Source of the DNA: Pseudonocardia oceani
GTDB taxonomy: Bacteria > Actinomycetota > Actinomycetes > Mycobacteriales > Pseudonocardiaceae
Reading direction: 5' to 3'
Assembly (NCBI RefSeq): GCF_019263585.2
Contig: NZ_JADQDF010000001.1
Span: 2,666,001-2,730,000 of the forward strand
Length of the DNA stretch: 64,000 bases
In this document: in pieces, positions 55,968 through 64,000 of the stretch
Layout: each line of letters opens with the position of its first letter
How positions within the stretch are numbered: the stretch's first letter is position 1
Translations under genes and position numbers: made by a program
Notes under the pieces: generated by a model
Databases searched by the model: none
What the model was told of the DNA's origin: nothing
What the model saw: only the letters and a program-made list of their open reading frames with translations

Positions 55968-56837
55968 GTGCTCCCCGCCGCGGTGACGGTCCGCCTGCTG
56001 CTCGCCCTGGCCTGCGTCGCCGTACCGGCCTGGGTGCTGGCGACGCGGTGGACGACGGTCCTGCACGGGCACCCCGCGCACCTCGTCCTGCTGGTGGCGC
56101 TCGTCGTCACCGGGGTGGTCGTCGCGGTGCGGGCCCGCCGTCCGCGGCGCGCCGGACGCGGCCGCACGGCCGGACGCGTCGCGGCGGCGCTGCTGCTGGT
56201 CGGCCTGCTGGCGGCGACCGCGTGGCTGCGCCCGTTCGCCGCGACGACCACCGGCCCCCTCGCCGTCGACGGGCCCACCACATGGGAGCTCCGGCCCACC
56301 GGCCCGCCGTCGGAGGTCGGGGTCGTGTTCTACCCCGGCGCGCGCGTCGACCCCCGCGCCTACCTCGCCCTGCTGCGCCCGCTGGCCGACGCCGGGAACC
56401 TCGTCGTGGTGGTGAAGCCGCCGCTGGACATCGCCCTGCTCGTCGGCGCTCCACCGTTCGACGACCATCCCGAGGTCGCGCGCTGGGTCGTGGGCGGGCA
56501 CTCGCTCGGCGGCACGGCGGCGGCGATGGTCGACGACCCGCGCGTCGCCGGGCTGCTGCTGTGGGCCTCCTACCCGGCCGACGACCAGTCCGCCCGCGAC
56601 CTCCCGACCCTCTCGGTCTCCGGCGACCGCGACGGCCTCGCCACCCCCGACGACATCGCCGCCACCGCCCCGCGGCTGCCGGCCGGCGCGCGGTCGGTCG
56701 TGGTGGAGGGCGGCGTGCACGCCTTCTTCGGCGACTACGGCGAGCAGCCCGGCGACGGCGTCCCGACCGTCGACCGGGCGGCGGCGCAGCGGCAGATCGT
56801 GGACGCCAGCCGGGAGTTCGTGGGCGGGATCGGCTGA
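55968..56837 (+). CDS. Membrane-anchored alpha/beta hydrolase
   Basis: This 289-residue protein has two or three hydrophobic helices in the first about 90 residues (two close to the N-terminus and one at about 72-90), then an alpha/beta-hydrolase domain. The nucleophile Ser lies in VVGGHSLGGTAAAM, the Asp in SVSGDRDGLATPDD and the His in EGGVHAFFGDYG. This form (family 5) includes carboxylesterases with unknown substrates. GTG 55968 starts 25 bases after the strong terminator of the preceding gene. The next gene starts 10 bases downstream and is probably co-transcribed. Confidence 0.85.
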   Translation: MLPAAVTVRLLLALACVAVPAWVLATRWTTVLHGHPAHLVLLVALVVTGVVVAVRARRPRRAGRGRTAGRVAAALLLVGLLAATAWLRPFAATTTGPLAVDGPTTWELRPTGPPSEVGVVFYPGARVDPRAYLALLRPLADAGNLVVVVKPPLDIALLVGAPPFDDHPEVARWVVGGHSLGGTAAAMVDDPRVAGLLLWASYPADDQSARDLPTLSVSGDRDGLATPDDIAATAPRLPAGARSVVVEGGVHAFFGDYGEQPGDGVPTVDRAAAQRQIVDASREFVGGIG

Positions 56838-56847
56838 GCGTGGGCCG

Positions 56848-57708
56848 ATGAGTCCGGCACGCCCGCCACGTCAGACACTCGTGCCCGCCACCACAGCCCG
56901 CCGCCTGTTCGCGCTCCTCGAGCCGATCTGCCTGGTCACGTACTTCGCCGACGAGGCAGGCGAGGAGATGGCCGCACTCGGCCACCGCACCTACTGGGAC
57001 GGCTACTTCGCCGCCCGCGCCGCACCGCTGGGACGGGTACCGGCGCAGGTCGTGCACGCGGCGTTCTACAGCTTCGCCGAGGGCGAGGCCGCGCGGCACA
57101 TCCCGAGCGCGTGGGAGACGGTCCCGCCGCAGACCTCCTTCGACGCCTGGCGGCGGGGCAGCGCGGCCTCCGTGCGGCGGATCCTCGGCGCCCTGGCCGG
57201 CTCCCCCGGCCTGGCGCGCGCCGCCGACCTCGTCACCCGGGCCGCCACGAGCGCGCCCACCGAGGGGCGGGTCCTGTACGCCGGGTGGCGCGCGCTCCCG
57301 GTCCCCGACGAGCCGGTGACCCGGCTCTGGCACTCCGCGACGATGCTGCGCGAGCACCGCGGCGACGGGCACGTGACCGCGCTGCTCGCCCACGGCGTCG
57401 GCGGCACGGAGGCCCACGTGCTGTCCGCGATCGACATGGGCATCCACCCGCCGGAATCGTTCGGCCGCATCCACCACCTGCCGGCGCGGAGGCTGGCCGA
57501 GGTCATGGCCGGGCTGCGCGGGCGCGGCCTGGTCGACGCCGACGGCCGGTCCACCGACGCCGGCCGCGAGACCACGCGGAGCATCGAGGCCCTCACCGAC
57601 GAGCTCGCCGCCCCGCCCTACGACGCGCTGTCCGCGGTCGAGCTCGCGGAGCTGGAGGCGGAGCTCGAACCCCTCGTCGCGAGGCTGGTGGCGGCGGGGT
57701 CGCGGTGA
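56848..57708 (+). CDS. SCO6745-family protein
   Basis: This 286-residue protein is of the actinobacterial SCO6745 type. It opens ARRLFALLEPICLVTYFADE and has YWDGYFAARAAPLG, an all-helical core, and a C-terminal winged-helix-like region (LAEVMAGLRGRGLVDADGR). The function is unknown; some relatives are annotated as MarR-like. ATG 56848 lies 10 bases after the alpha/beta-hydrolase stop. A hairpin terminator follows directly. Confidence 0.82.
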   Translation: MSPARPPRQTLVPATTARRLFALLEPICLVTYFADEAGEEMAALGHRTYWDGYFAARAAPLGRVPAQVVHAAFYSFAEGEAARHIPSAWETVPPQTSFDAWRRGSAASVRRILGALAGSPGLARAADLVTRAATSAPTEGRVLYAGWRALPVPDEPVTRLWHSATMLREHRGDGHVTALLAHGVGGTEAHVLSAIDMGIHPPESFGRIHHLPARRLAEVMAGLRGRGLVDADGRSTDAGRETTRSIEALTDELAAPPYDALSAVELAELEAELEPLVARLVAAGSR

Positions 57709-57717
57709 GGAACGACG

Positions 57718-57750
57718 AACGCCGGGCGTCCGTGGTGGACACCCGGCGTT
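57718..57750. terminator. Bidirectional hairpin between convergent gene and tRNA
   Basis: A 14-bp stem (57718-57731 with 57737-57750, one G-T pair) and 5-base loop separates the rightward SCO6745-like gene from the leftward tRNA-Ser. It can serve both transcripts. Confidence 0.78.
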
Positions 57751-57756
57751 CCGGTG

Positions 57757-57841
57757 CGGTGGCGGTGGGATTTGAACCCACGGAGGCTTTCACCTCACAC
57801 GCTTTCGAGGCGTGCTCCTTCGGCCGCTCGGACACGCCACC
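57757..57841 (-). tRNA. tRNA-Ser (CGA)
   Basis: On the minus strand, GGTGGCG pairs with CGCCACC. The anticodon loop contains CGA (from CCTCGAAAG), there is a long variable arm as in class II tRNAs, and the T-arm GTGGGTTCAAATCCCAC is perfect. It reads UCG codons. The CCA end is not encoded. Confidence 0.96.
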
Positions 57842-57939
57842 GCCGACGAGCTTACAAGAGGGCCGGGGGGTGGGCGGGCGGCGGGGGCCGTGAGCGAACC
57901 GTGATCGACGCGGGGGCCCGGCCCGGGCAGAATCCGCCC

Positions 57940-58803
57940 GTGCCCACCCCGCTCCGGCGCTTCCTCGCCACCACCGTCCTCGCTGCGACGACCGTGCTGC
58001 TCGCGGCCGGTTGTGCCCCCGCCGAGCAACCCGCCCCCGCCGCGTCCGGGGCGTGCGACCCCGCCGGGCTACCCACCCTCACCGCGGGGACGCTGACGGT
58101 CGGCACCGACCAGCCGGTGTACCCGCCGTGGTACCTCGACGACGACCCGACGTCCGGGCGGGGCTTCGAGAGCGCCGTGGCCTACGCGATCGCCGATCAG
58201 CTGGGGTTCGCCCGCGAGGCCGTCACCTGGGTGCGGGTGCCGTTCAACGCGGCGATCGCGCCGGGGCCGAAGACCTACGACCTCAACCTGACCGAGTTCT
58301 CGATCAGCGACGAGCGCCGCCAGGCCGTCGACTTCTCCTCGCCCTACTACGACGTCGCGCAGGCGGTGATCACGGTGGAGGGCAACGCGTTCGCGGGCGC
58401 CACCACGGTCGCGGAGCTGAAGGGCGCGCGCCTGGGTGGGCAGGTCGGCACGACGAGCTACCAGGCGATCGTCGACCAGATCGCGCCGACCGCCGAGCCC
58501 GCGGTCTACAACACCAACGACGATGCGAAGCTGGCGCTGCAGAACGGCCAGGTCGACGCGCTGGTCGTCGACCTCCCGACGGCGTTCTTCATCACCTCCG
58601 CCGAGCTCGACGGCGGCGTGATCGTCGGGCAGCTGCCGACGGGCAGCGGCGTCCCCGAGCAGTTCGGCGCGGTGCTGGACAAGGACAGCCCGCTGACGGG
58701 CTGCGTGTCCGAGGCCGTCGACGCGCTGCGCGCCGACGGCACCCTCGGCGCGCTGGAGCAGGAGTGGCTCGCCTCCGCGGGAGCGGCGCCCGAATTGCGG
58801 TGA
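57940..58803 (+). CDS. Amino-acid ABC transporter substrate-binding lipoprotein
   Basis: This 287-residue SBP family 3 protein has a signal peptide with lipobox LAAGC (Cys near residue 25). It shows LTVGTDQPVYPPWYLDD, the ligand-site region VRVPFNAAIAPGPKTYDLNL and ISDERRQAVDFSSPYYDVAQ, all typical of polar amino-acid binding proteins. The ligand is unknown. GTG 57940 begins just before the signal peptide. The permease gene overlaps its stop by GTGA and the ATPase follows, making a complete importer operon. Confidence 0.92.
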   Translation: MPTPLRRFLATTVLAATTVLLAAGCAPAEQPAPAASGACDPAGLPTLTAGTLTVGTDQPVYPPWYLDDDPTSGRGFESAVAYAIADQLGFAREAVTWVRVPFNAAIAPGPKTYDLNLTEFSISDERRQAVDFSSPYYDVAQAVITVEGNAFAGATTVAELKGARLGGQVGTTSYQAIVDQIAPTAEPAVYNTNDDAKLALQNGQVDALVVDLPTAFFITSAELDGGVIVGQLPTGSGVPEQFGAVLDKDSPLTGCVSEAVDALRADGTLGALEQEWLASAGAAPELR

Positions 58804-59636
58804 CCCCGGAACTCAGCCCGCTCGCCCAGGACCGGGCGGCCTACCGGCGCTCCCGGGCGCGCCGGTCGACGCTGGTCGCGCTCGTCTCGACGGTGGTGTT
58901 CGCGGCCGCCGTCGTCATCGGGCTGGTCAACACGCCGGGCTGGCCCCGGGTGCAGGCCACCTTCCTCGACCCGCAGGACGCCTGGGACTCGCTGCCCTCG
59001 GTGCTGGCCGGGCTGTGGCTCAACATCCGGGTGCTGGTCGTCGCCGAGCTGGGGATCCTGGCCCTGGGCCTGCTGATCGCGCTGCTGCGCACCCTGCGCG
59101 GGCCGGTGTTCTTCCCGGTCCGGGCGCTCGCGATCGGCTACGTCGACCTGTTCCGCGGCGTGCCGCTGCTCATCGCGCTCTACCTCGTCGGGTTCGGCCT
59201 GCCCGCGCTGCGGCTGCAGGGCGTGCCGACCGACGTGGCCGTGCTCGGCACGATCACGCTGATCCTCGTCTACTCCGCCTACGTCTCCGAGGTCTTCCGC
59301 GCCGGTATCGAGTCGGTGCACCCCTCGCAGCGGGCGGCGGCGCGGTCGCTGGGGCTGACGCACCGGCAGTCGCTGCGCCTGGTGATCCTGCCGCAGGCCG
59401 TCCGTCGGGTGCTGCCGCCGCTGCTCAACGACTTCGTGGCGCTGCAGAAGGACGTCGGGCTCATCTCGGTGCTCGGGGCCGTCGACGCGATCCGGGCTGC
59501 GCAGATCCAGTCGGCGCTCGTGTTCAGCTTCACCCCCTACGTCGTCGCCGGGCTGCTCTTCGTGCTCCTGGCCATCCCCACCGGCCGCATCGCCGACGCG
59601 GTGGCGGCGCGCGCGGCCCGGCGGGAGGGCGCATGA
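58800..59636 (+). CDS. Amino-acid ABC transporter permease (HisM/GlnP type)
   Basis: This 278-residue permease has an N-terminal helix near residue 27, then the HisMQ domain of five helices. It has the YVDLFRGVPLLIALYLVGFG segment and the EAA coupling loop RAAARSLGLTHRQSLRLVIL followed by PQAVRRVLPPLLNDF. GTG 58800 overlaps the binding-protein stop, and its own stop overlaps the ATPase ATG (ATGA). A single permease gene implies a homodimeric channel. Confidence 0.93.
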   Translation: MTPELSPLAQDRAAYRRSRARRSTLVALVSTVVFAAAVVIGLVNTPGWPRVQATFLDPQDAWDSLPSVLAGLWLNIRVLVVAELGILALGLLIALLRTLRGPVFFPVRALAIGYVDLFRGVPLLIALYLVGFGLPALRLQGVPTDVAVLGTITLILVYSAYVSEVFRAGIESVHPSQRAAARSLGLTHRQSLRLVILPQAVRRVLPPLLNDFVALQKDVGLISVLGAVDAIRAAQIQSALVFSFTPYVVAGLLFVLLAIPTGRIADAVAARAARREGA

Positions 59637-60415
59637 CCGCCGACCCGGTGAAGGGCTCGCCGCCGGTCCTCGAGGTCCGCAACCTCGTCAAGCGCTACGG
59701 CGACACGACGGTGCTCGGCGGCATCGACCTGTCCGTCGGCGAGAACGAGGTCATCACGCTCATCGGCGCGTCGGGGTCGGGGAAGTCGACGCTGTTGCGG
59801 TGCGTCGACCTGCTCGAGGACGTCGACGACGGGCAGATCCTGCTCGACGGCGACGACGTGTCCGACCCCCGCCGCGGGCCGAGGGCCGCCGCCGCGGCGC
59901 AGCGGCGCATGGCGATCGTGTTCCAGGCGTTCAACCTGTTCCCGCACATGACGGCGCGGCAGAACGTGGCGCTGGCCCCGCGCGTCGTGCACGGGCTCAC
60001 CGGCGACGCCGCCGACGAGCGGGCCGACGAGCTCCTGGAGCGCGTGGGGCTGGCCGCGTTCGCCCGCGCCTACCCCGACCGGCTCTCCGGGGGGCAGCAG
60101 CAGCGGGTGGCGATCGCCCGCGCGCTGGCCGTGCGGCCCCGGCTGCTGCTGCTCGACGAGATCACCTCGGCGCTCGACCCGGAGCTGGTCGGCGAGGTGC
60201 TGGCCATCGTGCGCGAGCTCGCGCGCGGGTCGGTGACGATCCTGATGGCGACCCACGAGATGGGCTTCGCCAAGCAGGTGTCGGACCGCGTCTGCTTCCT
60301 CGACGGCGGCGTGATCCTCGAGTCCGGGCCGCCCGGCCAGGTGCTCGGCGCGCCCCGCGAGCCGCGCACGCAGGAGTTCCTCGCCCGCGTCATCGCGGCG
60401 GGACGGCTGGCCTGA
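59633..60415 (+). CDS. Amino-acid ABC transporter ATPase (GlnQ type)
   Basis: This 260-residue ATPase has Walker A GASGSGKST, Q-loop VFQAFNLFPHMTARQN, signature LSGGQQQRVAIARALA, Walker B LLLLDEITSALDPEL and the switch His in MATHEMGFAKQ. It powers the importer with the two preceding genes. The last 26 bases overlap the 3' end of the convergent Nudix gene, so the two transcripts are complementary at their ends. Confidence 0.94.
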   Translation: MTADPVKGSPPVLEVRNLVKRYGDTTVLGGIDLSVGENEVITLIGASGSGKSTLLRCVDLLEDVDDGQILLDGDDVSDPRRGPRAAAAAQRRMAIVFQAFNLFPHMTARQNVALAPRVVHGLTGDAADERADELLERVGLAAFARAYPDRLSGGQQQRVAIARALAVRPRLLLLDEITSALDPELVGEVLAIVRELARGSVTILMATHEMGFAKQVSDRVCFLDGGVILESGPPGQVLGAPREPRTQEFLARVIAAGRLA

Positions 60416-60815
60416 CCCGGAGCTCGTCGGCGGCCCCGATCGCGATGTCGATCATGCGCGACCGGTCGAGCCGCGCCAGGCCGGCCAGCGGCACCCACTC
60501 GGCGTGGTCGGAGCTGCCGCCGATCTCGTCGCGCAGCACGCCGCCGGTGATCTCACCGGTGTAGAGGATCCGCAGGGCGTGCACGTCGGCCGGGCGCCCG
60601 TCGATCTCCGACCAGTGCGTCGAGTCGACGTGCAGCAGCTCGTCGAGCCGGACCTCGAGCCCGGTCTCCTCCGCCACCTCGCGCACGGCCGCCGCCCGCG
60701 GGTCCTCGCCGTGGTCGAGCCCGCCGCCGGGGAGCGTCCACCTCCGCGAGCGGGTGAACCGCACCAGCAGCACCGACCCGTCCCGGACGCACAGCACATA
60801 CGCCCCCACCCGCAT
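60390..60815 (-). CDS. Nudix hydrolase
   Basis: This 141-residue Nudix hydrolase has an intact Nudix box GLDHGEDPRAAAVREVAEET and a following GLEV, the Glu-rich loop that binds magnesium and cleaves nucleoside-diphosphate-linked substrates. ATG 60815 was chosen because GGAG lies six bases upstream; the GTG at 60827 lacks such a site. It lies 22 bases downstream of tadA on the same strand. The substrate is unknown; MutT-like sanitation is possible. Confidence 0.88.
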   Translation of the reverse strand: MRVGAYVLCVRDGSVLLVRFTRSRRWTLPGGGLDHGEDPRAAAVREVAEETGLEVRLDELLHVDSTHWSEIDGRPADVHALRILYTGEITGGVLRDEIGGSSDHAEWVPLAGLARLDRSRMIDIAIGAADELRVRPAVPPR

Positions 60816-60837
60816 CCGCCGCTCCACGCCGCGAACG

Positions 60838-61305
60838 TTAGCGGTGCCCCGCGAAGAACGACTCCAGCAGCGCGGCGCACTCCCGCTCCAGCACCCCGCC
60901 GACGACCTCCGGGCGGTGGACGAGCCGGCGGTCGCGCAGCACGTCCCACAGCGAGCCCGCCGCGCCCGTCTTGGGCTCCCAGGCGCCGAACACCACCCGC
61001 GAGACGCGCGCGAGGCCCAGCGCGCCCGCGCACATCGTGCAGGGCTCGACCGTCACGGCGAGCGTGCAGCCCTCGAGCCGCCACGAGTCCCGCACGGCCG
61101 CGGCGGCGCGCAGGGCGAGGACCTCGGCGTGCGCGGTGGGGTCGCCCAGCGCCTCGCGGGCGTTGCAGGCCGCGGCCAGCTCGCGCCCGTCGGCGTCGAC
61201 GACGACCGCGCCGATCGGCACGTCACCGGTGCGCGTGGCGGCCGCGGCGAGCACGAGGGCGCGGCGGACCAACGCCTCGTCGGAGGCGGAGGCGGGGTGG
61301 CTCAC
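60838..61305 (-). CDS. tadA: tRNA adenosine deaminase
   Basis: This 155-residue zinc deaminase converts A34 of tRNA-Arg(ACG) to inosine. The HAE motif (PTAHAEVLAL, zinc His and catalytic Glu) and the PCTMCAGAL zinc cysteines are complete, and ARVSRVVFGAWEPKTGAAGS is typical of TadA rather than cytosine deaminase. The GTG start overlaps the stop of the upstream gene (GTGA), the usual tadA-associated protein. Confidence 0.95.
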   Translation of the reverse strand: MSHPASASDEALVRRALVLAAAATRTGDVPIGAVVVDADGRELAAACNAREALGDPTAHAEVLALRAAAAVRDSWRLEGCTLAVTVEPCTMCAGALGLARVSRVVFGAWEPKTGAAGSLWDVLRDRRLVHRPEVVGGVLERECAALLESFFAGHR

Positions 61306-61820
61306 CGCGCGTCGACGACCTCGGCGAGCGCGTCGGCGAACCCGCAGCGGCGGCCGATGGCGGCCAGCTGCTCGTCGGGGTAGAGCTCCAGCTCGCCGGC
61401 GAGGACCTCGAGCTCCTCGGCGGTCATGCCCAGGTCGGCGAGGATCGACAGGTCGCCCTCGGGCCACGGGTCGTCGAGCGCGTCCTCGTCGGGCGGGAGC
61501 TCCACGCGCAGCAGGTCGAGCACGTCGGCGGCGACGTCGTAGTCGATGGCTGCCACGGCGTCGGAGAGCATCAGCGCAATCCCGCCGGGCACCGGGCGGA
61601 CGAGGACGAAGAACTCGTCGTCGACGTCGAGCAGGCCCACCACCGCACCCTCGACGCGCAGCGCGCGCAGCTCGGTGATGACGGCGTCGAGGTCGACCAG
61701 GGAGTCGGGACCCAGACGGCGGCAGCGCCAGCGACCGGCCTCCCGGATCGCCGCGACGGCGTACCCGGGCAGGGCCTGTTCCCGCACGTCCGCGGGCTTC
61801 TGGACGCTCTGCACCGCCAT
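61302..61820 (-). CDS. tRNA adenosine deaminase-associated protein
   Basis: This 172-residue protein belongs to the family found almost invariably upstream of and overlapping tadA in actinobacteria. It has a central beta-rich stretch (VEGAVVGLLDVDDEFFVLVR) and a C-terminal acidic helix region (MTAEELEVLAGELELYPDEQ), also with conserved GRRCGFADALAEVV. It may chaperone or regulate TadA; no activity is known. ATG 61820 starts MAVQSVQKPADV; the frame extends 12 codons further without a better site. Confidence 0.85.
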   Translation of the reverse strand: MAVQSVQKPADVREQALPGYAVAAIREAGRWRCRRLGPDSLVDLDAVITELRALRVEGAVVGLLDVDDEFFVLVRPVPGGIALMLSDAVAAIDYDVAADVLDLLRVELPPDEDALDDPWPEGDLSILADLGMTAEELEVLAGELELYPDEQLAAIGRRCGFADALAEVVDAR

Positions 61821-61911
61821 GACACTACGGTAGGCCCCTCCTGCACTGTGGTCCACACCACAACCCGAAGTCGACCCCCTCGTGCGGCCCCCGGGATGCC
61901 AGGATCAGGCC

Positions 61912-63105
61912 ATGCCCGACCTCAGCACGCAGGCGCGCGCGCTGCAGCCGCGGACGGTGGCCCTGCGGCGCGCGATCCACCGCCGGCCCGAGGTCGGACT
62001 GCACCTCCCGCACACCCGCGACGCCGTGCTCGACGCCCTCGCCGACCTCCCGCTGCAGGTGCATCTCGGCGTCGGCGTCAGCTCCGTCGTCGCCGTGCTC
62101 GACGGCGCCCGCCCGGGCCCCACGATCCTGCTGCGCGGCGACATGGACGCCCTGCCGATGCAGGAGGACACCGACCTCGCGTTCGCCTCCGAGGTGCCCG
62201 GCGCGATGCACGCCTGCGGGCACGACACCCACGTCGCGATGCTGGCGTCGGCGGCGCGGCTGCTCGCCGGGCGGCGCGGCGAGCTGGCCGGGCGGGTGCT
62301 GTTCATGTTCCAGCCGGGCGAGGAGGGCTTCCACGGCGCCCGCTACATGATCGACGAGGGCCTGTTGGACGCCACCGGGCCCGCCGGGCGCCCCGAGCGG
62401 GCCTACGCCCTGCACATCAGCGCCACGATCCCGTCCGGCGAGGTGCACGTGCGCCCCGGGCCGCTGATGGCCGCGGCCGACACCGTCCGCATCACGGTGC
62501 GCGGGCGCGGCGGGCACGCCTCGGCGCCGCACGACGCCGTCGACCCCGTGCCGGCCGCCGCGGCGATGATCGGCGCGATGCAGACCGCCATCACCCGCGA
62601 GGTGAGCGCGCACGACCCCGCCGTCCTCACGATCGCGCACCTCACCGCGGGCACGACCACCAACGTCATCCCGGAGACGGCGTTCATGGAGGGCACGATC
62701 CGCACCCTGTCGGCGCCCGTGCGGGAGCGCGTGCGGGAGATCGTCCGCCGGGTCTGCCGCTACACCGCGCTCGCCCACGGCTGCTCGGCCGACGTCGTCG
62801 TCGAGCCCGGCTACCCGGTCACGGTCAACGACGACGGCGCCGTCACCACCCTCGCCACGCTGGGCCGCGAGGTGCTCGGCCGCGGGCGGGTCGTGACGAT
62901 GCCGACGCCGATCCTGGGCGCGGAGGACTTCTCCTACGTGCTGGAGCAGGTCCCCGGCGCGCTCGCGTTCCTCGGTGCGTGCCCGGCGGGCGTCGAGCCG
63001 TCGGTGGCGCCGCCCAACCACTCCAACCGCGTCGTGTTCGACGAGGCCGCGATGGTCTCCGGGGTCGCCGTCTACGCCGGGCTGGCGCTCGACGCGCTGC
63101 GCTGA
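61912..63105 (+). CDS. M20-family amidohydrolase (hippurate hydrolase-like)
   Basis: This 397-residue M20D peptidase/amidohydrolase has metal-binding and catalytic motifs LLRGDMDALPMQE, HACGHDTHVAML and FQPGEEGFHGA (catalytic Glu-Glu), a dimerisation domain with GRGGHASAPHDAVDPVPAAA, and a final APPNHSNRVVFDE with the last zinc His. It hydrolyses N-acyl amino acids or related amides in the cytosol. ATG 61912 fits the family N-terminus. The amidase gene follows 17 bases later, so the two probably form an amide-degrading pair. Confidence 0.93.
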   Translation: MPDLSTQARALQPRTVALRRAIHRRPEVGLHLPHTRDAVLDALADLPLQVHLGVGVSSVVAVLDGARPGPTILLRGDMDALPMQEDTDLAFASEVPGAMHACGHDTHVAMLASAARLLAGRRGELAGRVLFMFQPGEEGFHGARYMIDEGLLDATGPAGRPERAYALHISATIPSGEVHVRPGPLMAAADTVRITVRGRGGHASAPHDAVDPVPAAAAMIGAMQTAITREVSAHDPAVLTIAHLTAGTTTNVIPETAFMEGTIRTLSAPVRERVREIVRRVCRYTALAHGCSADVVVEPGYPVTVNDDGAVTTLATLGREVLGRGRVVTMPTPILGAEDFSYVLEQVPGALAFLGACPAGVEPSVAPPNHSNRVVFDEAAMVSGVAVYAGLALDALR

Positions 63106-63122
63106 CGCGCGAGGATGGCCGG

Positions 63123-64000
63123 GTGATCTCCCTGCCCGAGCTGTCGGAAGCGCTGCGCACCGGTGAGCTGTCCCCCGTCGACCACGTGCGGCGGACCTGC
63201 GAGGCCCTGGCCGCCGACGAGCACAACGCCGTGGTCCTGCTCGACGCCGACCGCGCGCTCGCCGAGGCCGCCCTGCGCGCCGACGAGCTCGCGCGCGGCG
63301 AGTGGCGCGGGCCGCTGCACGGCGTCGCGGTCGGGGTGAAGGACCTGTTCGACGTGGCCGGGCTGCCCACGCGCGCGGGCTCCCACGTCCTCGACGACGC
63401 CGGTCCGGCCGTCGCCGACGCCGCGGTCGTCGCGCGGGTGAAGGCGGCCGGCGCGGTGGTAGTAGCGAAGCTGCACACGCACGAGTTCGCCTACGGCCCG
63501 ACCGGCGACGTCTCGGCGTCCGGACCCGCGCGCAACCCGCACGACCCGTCGCGGATCACCGGCGGCTCCTCGTCCGGCTCCGCCGCGGCGGTGGCGGCCG
63601 GGCACCTGGCGCTCGCGCTGGGCACCGACACGGGCGCGAGCGTGCGCACCCCGGCGGCGCTGTGCGGGGTCGTCGGGCTCAAGCCGGCGTACGGGCGGCT
63701 GCCCGTCGACGGGGTGTTCCCGCTGTCGGAGACCTGCGACCACGTCGGGTTCCTCACCGCCGACGTCGACGGCGCCGCGCTCGCCTGGGACGCGCTGACC
63801 GGCACCGGCACGGCGGCCGTCGCGCGAAAGGTCGGGGTGCCGGTCGACGACTACTGGCGGCCCGCCGACCCCGCCCTCACCGCGGCGCTCGACGCGGCCG
63901 TGGCGCGGCTGCGGGCCGACGGCGTCACGGTGGTGGAGGTGCGCACCCCGATGATCGACGAGCTGGCAGCGACCTACCCGGTGATCGTCGGCGCGGAGGC
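63123..64000 (+). CDS. Amidase-signature enzyme, partial (runs off window)
   Basis: This is the first 292 codons of an amidase-signature family hydrolase. The catalytic Lys is in GVAVGVKDLFDV (about residue 69), and the glycine/serine-rich signature RITGGSSSGSAAAVAAG (Ser near 142) is followed by TDTGASVRTPAALCG with the acyl-binding Ser near 166. The expected length is about 450 residues, so the 3' third lies outside. It could be a GatA-like amidase or an allophanate/urea-amide hydrolase; no gatC or gatB neighbours are visible. GTG 63123 follows the M20 gene by 17 bases. Confidence 0.9.
   Translation, partial: MISLPELSEALRTGELSPVDHVRRTCEALAADEHNAVVLLDADRALAEAALRADELARGEWRGPLHGVAVGVKDLFDVAGLPTRAGSHVLDDAGPAVADAAVVARVKAAGAVVVAKLHTHEFAYGPTGDVSASGPARNPHDPSRITGGSSSGSAAAVAAGHLALALGTDTGASVRTPAALCGVVGLKPAYGRLPVDGVFPLSETCDHVGFLTADVDGAALAWDALTGTGTAAVARKVGVPVDDYWRPADPALTAALDAAVARLRADGVTVVEVRTPMIDELAATYPVIVGAE

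Overview
The window is about 64 kb of very high-GC DNA with strong GTG-start usage and many ATGA/GTGA stop-start overlaps. It looks like the chromosome of a Pseudonocardiales-type actinomycete. The evidence is XRE/DUF5753 regulators paired with DUF397 proteins, an F420-type LLM oxidoreductase, a Streptomyces-like csl-glx locus, overlapping ask-asd, and the ffs-dnaX-ybaB-recR block between tRNA-Ser genes. I see no insertion sequence, CRISPR array, prophage or rRNA operon.

Region 1-15 kb is accessory and partly decayed. It holds broken remnants of two GH15 glycosidases, an SDR, a phytoene-desaturase-like protein, a CGNR zinc-finger protein and a DinB/DUF664 protein. Among these are intact genes: a fasciclin lipoprotein, a sulfite-oxidase-like molybdoenzyme, stress/membrane proteins and an internally shortened alcohol dehydrogenase. 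The most unusual intact block lies at 6.7-12.0 kb. A linalool dehydratase/isomerase-like enzyme with a soluble SCO1-like partner is transcribed divergently from an acyl-CoA ligase, sensor kinase and response regulator that overlap end to end. A perfect inverted repeat sits between the two arms. An LLM oxidoreductase and an HSDL2-like SDR follow.

Region 15-27 kb carries a VapBC-type pair, an AI-2E transporter, a thioesterase with an N-terminal hexapeptide repeat, an S9 peptidase, Ohr, an ACT-GNAT fusion and a three-gene cellulose-like-glycan locus: CslA synthase, GlxA-like radical copper oxidase and GH6 glucanase, with all junctions overlapping. Region 27-37.7 kb has catalase, an MFS exporter, an MsiK/UgpC-type ATPase, ask-asd, and leuA preceded by a leader peptide with three consecutive Leu codons. 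Region 37.7-45.1 kb is asnB plus a full dipeptide/oligopeptide ABC operon, with a hairpin between the binding protein and the permeases.

Region 45.2-48.4 kb holds two divergent XRE-DUF397 units, one preceded by two tiny Cys-tailed membrane proteins. Region 48.4-54.3 kb is the conserved recR-ybaB / P-type ATPase / dnaX / SRP RNA / tRNA-Ser(GGA) block. Region 54.3-64 kb has a probable guanidine-III riboswitch ahead of a SugE/Gdx-type exporter, tRNA-Ser(CGA), a polar amino-acid ABC transporter, Nudix, TadA, an M20 amidohydrolase and an amidase cut by the window edge.

Start codons were chosen from Shine-Dalgarno spacing, overlaps with neighbouring genes and family N-termini. Residue numbers follow those starts. 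Functional names come from motif recognition by eye, not from database searches.
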